From contig OX335655.1 of assembly GCA_946894095.1 (NCBI GenBank), forward strand, positions 15,066,001 to 15,130,000: a stretch of 64,000 nucleotides of DNA, in the 5' to 3' direction. The notes under the pieces were generated by a model, which had not been told where the DNA came from, searched no databases, and worked only from the letters and a program-made list of their open reading frames with translations. This DNA is from Incurvaria masculella. Lineage: Eukaryota > Arthropoda > Insecta > Lepidoptera > Incurvariidae. This document shows positions 45,276-57,200 of this stretch, piece by piece; within the stretch, counting starts at the first letter, position 1, and every line of letters starts with the position of its first letter. Made by a program: the position numbers and the translations under genes.

Positions 45276-48200
45276 CTACCCCACGACGGTCTCGTGGTCG
45301 GGCTCACCGAGCGTGTACTGCACCTGCTCCACCTCCTCTGCGCCCACCTCGCCGGTCTGCGCACGCACGTATGGATTAGAAAGATTTTCGGGTAATTTTT
45401 AGGGTTCTGTACCCAAAGGGTTAAAATCGGCACCATATTATTACGCCCCCGCTGTCCGTCCGTCCGACCGTCCATCTGTTCGTCCGTCCGTCAGTCTGTC
45501 TGTTAGTGGGCTGTCTCATGAACCGTAATAGGTCGACAGTGATTGTATGTTGACAGTTTCAGAGTGTTTATTTCTATTGGCGCTATGACGACAAATAGAA
45601 CAAAAAAAAAGACTTGTGGAGCCCCATACAAGAAACGTGATTTATGGCATGGTACGGAACCCTTTGTGTGCAAGTCTGACTCGCAGCTGGCCGGTTTTTT
45701 AACTGAGCGCGCATGTAAATATCTGTTGCGTTCAAACTTTTTTTATGAAAGTTAATGAGTGTTTGTCTAATTTGAGAACACAAAGCACCAGATACTTACA
45801 GTTTTAGCTTTGAGCTAGACCATCATTCAATATATTTACTTTTTTGATTATCGAAATTCGTTACACTTATTTTTACATATAATTGAATGTCGTATTACTA
45901 ACATCCTTATCAAACTGAACGCAATCGACTCTTATCATGCTCTAATTGTTCAACCAAAGAATTGTTGGCTCTAAGGGTAATTAGGAACTAAGGGCCGGTA
46001 TTTCAATCGTCCCTCTTCCTAGCCTCAACTTTAAGCGAAGCTTAAGGAACAAAATGCAGCATTTTAACGCAAACTCAATGGTAAGCGAAGTTTTATAATG
46101 TCCCCGGCAATCTATTTTCAAAGGCCTATAACACCTTAAAGCCTCGGCTACCGTATAGTTTTGGTTCAAATGCTGCTTAAGCTTCGCTTAAAGTTGAGTG
46201 TAGGAAGAGGGACGATTGAAATACTGGCCCTAAGTATGCGTCATTATTATAGACTGAACAATTATTGAAACCAGTGACGTTCCGTTTACGGGTTCTTTCT
46301 GCGGAATCTGCAGATCAGTTTGTGACGTAACTTAGTTTGACTTCCAAAAGTGTAAATAAATGAAATGAAATTAAAATGAAGTTAGTTAGTTGAGCGGCTC
46401 GTAGGCTAGTGGTGCGGTGACTTGCCTAGTATACTAGAAGCCTGGGTTCAAATCATCACCCCGTTCATGTACCACTTTCTTTCTCATGCTGAGTTGGATA
46501 AGTGCATGTCGTAATGAATGCGAGCTGCTCCATGGTTCGGAATCCATGTAAAACTGTAGGTCCCCTTTTCCCACTAGGTGGTAGGATTTAAGCCTGTCCG
46601 GGTTGGTACCATCGCATTGGGTGAAAAGATGGAAGCGGCAAGGAAAAATTGTCTGTGTCTTCCATCCAGTTCAATGAAGCCGCGCTCATAAAGGGAAGTT
46701 CCTGGCATGCCACCTACTTCTTTCGGGAATGTGGTGTATTGGGGCAATATCATAATGGTAATTGTGTGGTATTAGCCATCCATGTCAGGTTGCATTAAAT
46801 TAAACGAACCAAGCACACAAAAGTATTACATGATTGTAGAAAATTGGCAGGTAGCCACCCTCATGAGCAAGCAGCAGTTAGAATTTGGGTCAAAACATTG
46901 TGTCCAGCAGGAATCTCCAGAAGGAGTTACCGGTCTCCCGCTCACAGAGATAAAAGGTTTCCATCTTTGTGAGCGCGAAATTTGCCACCAGAGGAAAAGT
47001 TAGTACTTGGTGTGATTTGAGGTGAAAGTTGAGATGGCTGCTCTGCTTGAACCGCCGGCCGCACGCGCCGCACTGGAAGGGCTGGATGTTGGTGTGCGTG
47101 CGCATATGCTGCTTCAGGTGCACCGACTGCGAGAAACTCTTGTCACAGACGACACACCGGAATGGCTGTGGGTGATAAAGGGTACACTCGATAAGTTAAC
47201 ATTTCATGTAGGGAGTAAGGAAGCTTTTTTGACATGTTCACATATTTTCGTCGGCCAACATGGGTCGCGAAACATAACTGTGGTAAGCCAAGTGATATAT
47301 AATATACATCATGGTCCGATTTTAATTGTAAATGCATAAAACAAAACAACAAACATGGAACAAATGACATCTAGTAGTTCACCTAAAATTTGAATCTAAT
47401 AAATTCCTCTAAGCTAAACGTGAATTTTTACCTGAGATACATTCAATAGTTTGTGAAACAACACCGTCGATAGGCGATATATAGCATGATAGAATCGTCA
47501 ATATGTGACAATGACAGTTGCACATACAGTGCCCTACCTCCAAAGCGAGAGCATTGAGTGACGTAACAGTGACGTCATACCGTTCATAGGACGTGATTTT
47601 GAGAGCTGTCAGAGCGAATCGGACAAGTTGTGAACGCGCTTTCAGTAACATAAGTGACATTTTTTAATAATAATAATGTATTGAGACTGAAAGGAGGGAA
47701 CCCAATTAAGTAATTAATTGATTGAATAAATCACGTAGCTTGGGATAGTCCGAAAAGGTTGAATACCTTTAACTTCGTGTGTATGCGGAGATGTTGGTCA
47801 AGGCCAGCTTTCTGGGTGAAGGCCTTGCTACAGATGGCGCACGGGAAGGGCCGATCGCCCGTGTGCATCCGCATGTGCTGCTGCAGTCCTCCCTGCGTGT
47901 AACAAATGTTTGCATTATGAGAGGAATTATTGAATGCGTTTTAAACGTTAATTACTATTACACGGCCATGTGATTAATTGACACATAAAAATGCACAATT
48001 TAAGTTTGTATTCAAGTACAAATAGAAGAGTTCCATATGAAATGATTATAAAGTGAATTCAGGCTGGAGTGCAGGCCGGTTACCGTTGTTGCTGGTTAAT
48101 GTTATTGTTAAGGTGAATAAGGTACGAGATAAGAAGAAAACAGATCTTAACAATAAGATTAACGTTAACCAGAGATTGTGAAGTCCAGCCTGAGTCAATC

Positions 48201-51200
48201 AATATAATTCTTCAGTTCGAAATTGCCAACATCTATATGAAAAATGTCTTGGAAACTGGATGCCTGTTTCTATATGAAGCTCTTGAGACAGGCTTGGCAC
48301 TGGAAGGTCTTGGGGCGCGTGTGTTTCGTCGTCGTCGCCTCGGGCTCATAGAACAGCTACTGATAAGGAGCTTGTGTATCTATAGCGTACGTGTGTCATG
48401 GCGTGTCACCACACTCACCTGCTGAGTGAAGCTCTTGCGACAGACTTGGCACTGGAAGGTCTTGGGGCGCGTGTGTTTCGTCGTCGTCGCCTCGGGCTCA
48501 TAGAACAGCTACTGATAAGGAGCTAGTGTATCTATAGCGTACGTGTGTCATGGCGTGTCACCGCACTCACCTGCTGAGTAAAGCTCTTGCGACAGACTTG
48601 GCACTGGAAGGTCTTGGGGCGCGTGTGTTTCGTCGTCGTCGCCTCGGGCTCATAGAACAGCTACTGATAAGGAGCTTGTGTATCTATAGCGTACGTGTGT
48701 CATGGCGTGTCACCGCACTCACCTGCTGAGTGAAGCTCTTGCGACAGACTTGGCACTGGAAGGTCTTGGGGCGCGTGTGTTTCGTCGTCGTCGCCTCGGG
48801 CTCATAGAACAGCTACTGATAAGGAGCTTGTGTATCTATAGCGTACGTGTGTCATGGCGTGTCACCACACTCACCTGCTGAGTGAAGCTCTTGCGACAGA
48901 CTTGGCACTGGAAGGTCTTGGGGCGCGTGTGTTTCGTCGTCGTCGCCTCGGGCTCATAGAACAGCTACTGATAAGGAGCTTGTGTATCCATAGCGTACGT
49001 GTGTCATGGCGTGTCACCGCACTCACCTGCTGAGTGAAGCTCTTGCGACAGATTTGGCACTGGAAGGTCTTGGGGCGCGTGTGTTTCGTCGTCGTCGCTC
49101 GGGCTCATAGAACAGCTACTGATAAGGAGCTTGTGTATCCATAGCGTACGTGTGTCATGGCGTGTCACCACACTCACCTGCTGAGTGAAGCTCTTGCGAC
49201 AGACTTGGCACTGGAAGGTCTTGGGGCGCGTGTGTTTCGTCGTCGTCGCCTCGGGCTCATAGAACAGCTACTGATAAGGAGCTAGTGTATCCATACCGTA
49301 CGTGTGTCATGGCGTGTCACCACACTCACCTGCTGAGTGAAGCTCTTGAGACAGGCTTGGCACTGGAAGGTCTTGGGGCGCGTGTGTTTCGTCGTCGTCG
49401 CCTCGGGCTCATAGAACAGCTACTGATAAGGAGCTAGTGTATCTATAGCGTACGTGTGTCATGGCGTGTCACCGCACTCACCTGCTGAGTAAAGCTCTTG
49501 CGACAGACTTGGCACTGGAAGGTCTTGGGGCGCGTGTGTTTCGTCGTCGTCGCCTCGGGCTCATAGAACAGCTGCTGACAAGGAGCTAGTGTATCGATAG
49601 CGGACGTGTGTCATCGCAATCACCTGCTGAGTGAAGCTCTTGAGACAGGCTTGGCACTGGAAGGTCTTGGGGCGCGTGTGTTTCGTCGTCGTCGCTCGGG
49701 CTCATAGAACAGCTACTGATAAGGAGCTAGTGTATCTATAGCGTACGTGTGTCATGGCGTGTCACCACACTCACCTGCTGAGTGAAGCTCTTGCGACAGA
49801 CTTGGCACTGGAAGGTCTTGGGGCGCGTGTGTTTCGTCGTCGTCGCTCGGGCTCATAGAACAGCTACTGATAAGGAGCTTGTGTATCTATAGCGTACGTG
49901 TGTCATGGCGTGTCACCGCACTCACCTGCTGAGTGAAGCTCTTGCGACAGATTTGGCACTGGAAGGTCTTGGGGCGCGTGTGTTTCGTCGTCGTCGCTCG
50001 GGCTCATAGAACAGCTACTGATAAGGAGCTTGTGTATCCATAGCGTACGTGTGTCATGGCGTGTCACCACACTCACCTGCTGAGTGAAGCTCTTGCGACA
50101 GACTTGGCACTGGAAGGTCTTGGGGCGCGTGTGTTTCGTCGTCGTCGCTCGGGCTCATAGAACAGCTACTGATAAGGAGCTAGTGTATCTATAGCGTACG
50201 TGTGTCATGGCGTGTCACCGCACTCACCTGCTGAGTGAAGCTCTTGCGACAGATTTGGCACTGGAAGGTCTTGGGGCGCGTGTGTTTCGTCGTCGTCGCT
50301 CGGGCTCATAGAACAGCTACTGATAAGGAGCTAGTGTATCTATAGCGTACGTGTGTCATGGCGTGTCACCACACTCACCTGCTGAGTGAAGCTCTTGCGA
50401 CAGACTTGGCACTGGAAGGTCTTGGGGCGCGTGTGTTTCGTCGTCGTCGCCTCGGGCTCATAGAACAGCTACTGATAAGGAGCTAGTGTATCCATACCGT
50501 ACGTGTGTCATGGCGTGTCACCGCACTCACCTGCTGAGTGAAGCTCTTGCGACAGACTTGGCACTGGAAGGTCTTGGGGCGCGTGTGTTTCGTCGTCGTC
50601 GCCTCGGGCTCATAGAACAGCTACTGATAAGGAGCTAGTGTATCTATAGCGTACGTGTGTCATGGCGTGTCACCACACTCACCTGCTGAGTGAAGCTCTT
50701 GCGACAGATTTGGCACTGGAAGGTCTTGGGGCGCGTGTGTTTCGTCGTCGTCGCTCGGGCTCATAGAACAGCTACTGATAAGGAGCTAGTGTATCTATAG
50801 CGTACGTGTGTCATGGCGTGTCACCACACTCACCTGCTGAGTGAAGCTCTTGCGACAGACTTGGCACTGGAAGGTCTTGGGGCGCGTGTGTTTCGTCGTC
50901 GTCGCCTCGGGCTCATAGAACAGCTACTGATAAGGAGCTAGTGTATCCATACCGTACGTGTGTCATGGCGTGTCACCGCACTCACCTGCTGAGTGAAGCT
51001 CTTGCGACAGACTTGGCACTGGAAGGTCTTGGGGCGCGTGTGTTTCGTCGTCGTCGCTCGGGCTCATAGAACAGCTACTGATAAGGAGCTTGTGTATCCA
51101 TAGCGTACGTGTGTCATGGCGTGTCACCGCACTCACCTGCTGAGTGAAGCTCTTGCGACAGATTTGGCACTGGAAGGTCTTGGGGCGCGTGTGTTTCGTC

Positions 51201-54200
51201 GTCGTCGCTCGGGCTCATAGAACAGCTACTGATAAGGAGCTTGTGTATCCATAGCGTACGTGTGTCATGGCGTGTCACCACACTCACCTGCTGAGTGAAG
51301 CTCTTGCGACAGACTTGGCACTGGAAGGTCTTGGGGCGCGTGTGTTTCGTCGTCGTCGCCTCGGGCTCATAGAACAGCTACTGATAAGGAGCTTGTGTAT
51401 CCATAGCGTACGTGTGTCATGGCGTGTCACCGCACTCACCTGCTGAGTGAAGCTCTTGCGACAGATTTGGCACTGGAAGGTCTTGGGGCGCGTGTGTTTC
51501 GTCGTCGTCGCTCGGGCTCATAGAACAGCTACTGATAAGGAGCTTGTGTATCCATAGCGTACGTGTGTCATGGCGTGTCACCACACTCACCTGCTGAGTG
51601 AAGCTCTTGCGACAGACTTGGCACTGGAAGGTCTTGGGGCGCGTGTGTTTCGTCGTCGTCGCCTCGGGCTCATAGAACAGCTACTGATAAGGAGCTAGTG
51701 TATCCATACCGTACGTGTGTCATGGCGTGTCACCACACTCACCTGCTGAGTGAAGCTCTTGAGACAGGCTTGGCACTGGAAGGTCTTGGGGCGCGTGTGT
51801 TTCGTCGTCGTCGCCTCGGGCTCATAGAACAGCTACTGATAAGGAGCTTGTGTATCCATAGCGTACGTGTGTCATGGCGTGTCACCGCACTCACCTGCTG
51901 AGTGAAGCTCTTGCGACAGATTTGGCACTGGAAGGTCTTGGGGCGCGTGTGTTTCGTCGTCGTCGCTCGGGCTCATAGAACAGCTACTGATAAGGAGCTT
52001 GTGTATCCATACCGTACGTGTGTCATGGCGTGTCACCGCACTCACCTGCTGAGTGAAGCTCTTGCGACAGATTTGGCACTGGAAGGTCTTGGGGCGCGTG
52101 TGTTTCGTCGTCGTCGCTCGGGCTCATAGAACAGCTACTGATAAGGAGCTTGTGTATCCATACCGTACGTGTGTCATGGCGTGTCACCGCACTCACCTGC
52201 TGAGTAAAGCTCTTGCGACAGACTTGGCACTGGAAGGTCTTGGGGCACGTGTGTTTCGTCGTCGTCGCCTCGGGCTCATAGAACAGCTACTGATAAGGAG
52301 CTAGTGTATCCATACCGTACGTGTGTCATGGCGTGTCACCGCACTCACCTGCTGAGTGAAGCTCTTGCGACAGACTTGGCACTGGAAGGTCTTGGGGCGC
52401 GTGTGTTTCATCGTCGTCGCTCGGGCTCATAGAACAGCTACTGATAAGGAGCTAGTGTATCTATAGCGTACGTGTGTCATGGCGTGTCACCACACTCACC
52501 TGCTGAGTGAAGCTCTTGCGACAGACTTGGCACTGGAAGGTCTTGGGGCGCGTGTGTTTCGTCGTCGTCGCCTCGGGCTCATAGAACAGCTACTGATAAG
52601 GAGCTAGTGTATCCATACCGTACGTGTGTCATGGCGTGTCACCACACTCACCTGCTGAGTGAAGCTCTTGAGACAGGCTTGGCACTGGAAGGTCTTGGGG
52701 CGCGTGTGTTTCGTCGTCGTCGCCTCGGGCTCATAGAACAGCTACTGATAAGGAGCTTGTGTATCCATACCGTACGTGTGTCATGGCGTGTCACCACACT
52801 CACCTGCTGAGTGAAGCTCTTGCGACAGACTTGGCACTGGAAGGTCTTGGGGCGCGTGTGTTTCGTCGTCGGCGCCTCGGGCTAATAGAACAGCTGCTGA
52901 CAAGGAGCTAGTGTATCGATAGCGGACGTGTGTCATCGCAATCACCTGCTGAGTGAAGCTCTTGAGACAGATTTGGCACTGGAAGGGCTTGGGGCGTGCG
53001 TGCATGGAGCGGGTGTGCTCCGTCAGTGAGTCGGGATCCTCGAATGACTGCGGACAGAGGCTGCAGGTGTGCGCCGTGTCATTGGCGGTTGCCATGCCAT
53101 CAAGTTGGCGCTCGCATACCTGATAGTCGCATCCGTAATTATGTTTAGTTTTTTAATATATCACATGGGTAATACATTGTAGCATGAATTTTTTTAATCT
53201 TACTCTTGTTTGATTTGATGTTATTTTGTATAAAAAAAAGTTAATTGATAAGATTAATTAAGGTGGCCATTCCCGGCACGACTAACTAATTCGAGGGCAC
53301 AGTACAAAACTGTGCTATTGCGATCTGGGACCTTTTCTGTTTCAACGTAAAAGACAGGCTCCATTATGAGGAGGATGCAACATATCCACAAAGCAGACAA
53401 TGTGCATAGTGTTTGATTTGGTAAGATTTACGACATTTTTTATTGCAAAACGACTTTCGTTTTAAGATGTTTTTATTCTATCGTTGAGTAATCCACCTCC
53501 AAAGTTATGTATAAAACGCGCAAAAAAATTCAGACTTTATAACTTAGAAACCAAATACAATTTTACAATGCCAACAGTCATCAGACATTTAGTTCGATCA
53601 AATAAAGCTATTTTGAGCAAAATGTTGGATCTCTGACAAGAAATATGGGCATGATCTTGTTTCCACGTTTGTATGGGGAGTTGAGCGGTAAGGCCCACCG
53701 TAATTTAGAATAAGATCTCATTATGCTAGTCAAGAGTTAGCTTCTCCATGCACAAGTTTTGTGAACAATTCTCTGTAAACAATTTTAAACTTCGGGGTCT
53801 TACAGTATTGTCTGTAAATTTTTTTTTTTTTTTATGCAAAATACACTATTTTATTTGCGAATCTTAATAAAAAAAATTTAAACTACAAATATGATATGTA
53901 TGTAGGGTCCCATCGCAAAGACCAAAAAAGGGACCCTTACGCTCTGGCTCTGGAGTGTCGGTCACATGCATTTTGTCCTGAATTGTTCTCCTATCAACTC
54001 CTTAACTTTAAACGCGTTTAAAAATTACGAATTTATAATTATAGGTACTTTTATGTAGTTGTGCTAACTAATTACTTTTGCTCAAAACTTGATACTTTTT
54101 AAAAAAAACTATATTTCTGAAGAACTGAATTTTCAAGCGAGGGCAAATTTCTTTGTTTCACACTGTCTCGTAGCGATTTTCCAAATATCATTTAATGTAT

Positions 54201-57200
54201 TCTAAAATGTGAATAGCCATGCAACTTTTATTCCCTATTCAACACTGGTATATCTAAAAATATCTCTACTATCTTTAATCTACGGCCAGTAACAGCTTGT
54301 TTTAATAAAGTTTTGTGTATTTTTTTAACCGACTTTAAAAAAAAAGGAGGAGGTTCTCAGTTCGTCGGAATCTTTTTTTAATTTTGTATATCATGATTTA
54401 TGACCAAAAATGTGTGTGCAATAACCTGACAGCGCAGGCCCGGCTTGCGCCGCTTGCTGTGCTCCTGACGGAAGTGCAGCGAGTACTCGCAGCAGTTAAA
54501 GAATATCTGAAAGGACACAGAAGGCAAAAGTGTTGCCATGAATACGTTGTTTAACTAAATATAACATGCCAGGACCTTCCCTTAATGAGCACGGCTACTT
54601 GAACTGGATGGCCATCAACATGGCAAATTTGTATAGATAATTCGAGCCTGTACTTGGATTATGAAAATTTTATATTTTACGATTTTCATACAAATCTCCA
54701 ATTTCATAGGTAAAGACCTAATTTAATATATAATAGAATAATATAATTACAATCATCATTGAATTTTTATAGAAAATGTATTTCATTGTTGAGGATAATT
54801 TTCCTGAATTATAATAAGAAAACTACTAAACAATATGAATTTCTATAAAAACAAATAAAGCAATTTATAAGAGAAAACAGACAGCTTTCCTAGGTAGGTA
54901 ATTTTCTTTTTAAAAGCGATTCTCTATTCAAAGAACAATGACCAAAATGACAATGGCAGCAAGAGGAAAGTGTGAATATGGTTAAAATTTTAAATGAATA
55001 AAAGACATGTTCATGTTAGTAGCCAGGTTTTGAAGAGCAGGATTATGGAGAAAAAATAAATGACTGTATTTTGACATAAAATTTTTCCAAGCACACATCT
55101 CATCGTCATGTTAACGCAAATCACTGAGATATGGATAATTATTACACATAATCCTGTCTTTTGCACAGCATGGAAGCAATAGAGATGGAAGTTTAATGAT
55201 TGAGTTTTTTTTCTGACGGCGCCATCCATTATTTCATGTGACTAACATTAGAAAATAATAATTGTAGCCTGGAAAAACGTATTTAAAAAAAAATCTACAG
55301 TTCCCTTTGACAAAAAAGCATTAACATTAATGATACAATTTCGTCTTAAGGTGGCCCAACCCGGCGGGCCCAACTCATTCGCGGACACGGTACAAAACCG
55401 TGCTGTTGCGCTCTGGGACCTTCTCTGTTTCAAAGAATAAGACAGGCTCCTTGATGAGGAAGATGCAATATGCCCACAAAAAAGACAATGTGCATAGTGT
55501 ATGATTTGGTAAGATTTACGAAAATTTTAATTTCAAAACGACTTATAGCTAAAAGTAAACCACGACCGCTGTAGTCAAAAATCTAACAAAAACCAAATAG
55601 ATTATAAATCTTGATTAAATAACCTATGTCTGATGACTAATCTTTTTACGATGTTCTTACTTTACCATTGCGTAATCCACCTCCAAAGTTATTGTATAAA
55701 ACGCGCGAAAAATTCGAACTTTCGGACCTTATAAATTAGAAACCAAACACAATTTTACAATGCCAATGGTCATCAGACATCTAGTTCGATCAAATAAAGC
55801 AATTTTGAGCAAAATTTTGGATCTCTGACTCGAAATATGGGCGTGATCTTCTTTCCCCTTTTGTATGGGGAAATGAGCGGGTTGGGCCACCTTAATAAGT
55901 AAAACAGAAAGGCGTTTTTTGGATTGTATTACCAGGTATTGTATTAAAGTTTGCACCATTTCTTTCGCCTATAGAAGAATGGACATTGTCCTTTCTGCTG
56001 TCTCATAAGTCTGAATGGACAATACCCATTTGAAAAGCGGAGTTGAAGATTAAGTAAACTGATCCCGAAAAAATCCTAAATTGTTGGAATTTCAAATTAA
56101 TATGGTGTTTGCTTATAAAATTGTGTTTTAACTCCCAAATTGCGCCAAACGAACCGCGATTACGCAAGTGTCCAACAGATGTCGCTTGCATCAAGCTGTT
56201 TTAATTTGTTTTGTTGAGATGGTTAGTATTTTCTTTGAAGAAAAATATTCCTATATTTACATTACTTGAACAATATTTACATATTCAAATATTTCTTAGT
56301 AAAGAAAGGCGAAGTTAAAAAAATAAAGAGTTTTTTTCATTTGTCACCCATCAGGTAAAATACATTAGACCAGATGTTTTTTCAAAAATTGATATATAGT
56401 TTCCCGCCTTCGGGAAAACTGAAATATATCAATTATAATATGATTAACCATGCACAAACTAACTACGCTTGTTTCATAGAGGAACATTCCAGCTCACACT
56501 GCATTTTTCACCCATAAAAGAATGGACATTCTGCTTTGGTGACACCGTTTATTTTTTGTCAGAAGCCCGAGGCATAAAGTACCTGATGGCAGGTGCCCGA
56601 GGGCAGGTAGCTAGAGCGCTGCAGGCACTCAAAGGGCCCGGTGAGCTGCACGGGCTCGCCGGAGTTGCCGCCGCTGCTGCTGCTGACGCCGATCACGCGG
56701 GGCCGCTTCGTCTCCGGCTCCGCTGTCGACCCACCCCACTCGCACGTCACTATACGGTAAACTCGGTGCGGCTCGTAGCCTAGTGGCGCGGGGACTGGCC
56801 TAGCGTACCAGAGGTCTGGGTACAATTTCTCGCCCCGACATGAACCACTTTCTTTCTCTTTCCGAGTTCGATAAGTGCATTTCGTCACGAATGCGAGCTG
56901 CTCCATGGTTCGGAATCCATGTACAACTCTAGGTCCCCTTCCCCTACTGGGTGGTAGGGTGCCAGCCCGCCCGGGTTGGTATCATCGCATTGGATGAAAT
57001 TTATTTATGGCCATTAAAAATTGTCCATGTTTTTCATCCAGTTCAATGTAGCCGTGCTCATAAAAAGGGAAGGTCCTGGCATGGCATCAACTTTCTTTGG
57101 GAATGTGGTGTATTGGGCCAATATCATAACAGTAGTAGTATTAGCCATCCATGTCAGGTTGCATAAAAAAAAAGTTTAGACTGCCAATCGAAAAAGGATT

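Noticed and set aside
46890..47006. Read-through C-terminus of the zinc-finger protein
   Set aside because: Kept only as an alternative: a GC-rich, phase-0 exon with acceptor and TAG at 45276-45356 fits better, and the residues after FHLKSH look non-coding.
48237..52810. Repeated + strand frames (FRRRRLGLIEQLL type) across the tandem array
   Set aside because: The 151-bp period is not a multiple of three, stops recur, and the opposite strand holds the zinc-finger motif with splice sites, so the + strand frames are shadows.
48270..52945. CRISPR-like regular repeat array
   Set aside because: Units are contiguous ~151-bp copies without unique spacers, in a eukaryotic intron, and derive from an exon.
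56559..56906. Long - strand frame extending upstream of zinc-finger exon 5
   Set aside because: The upstream part is SINE sequence read in antisense; only 56583-56749 has coding character.
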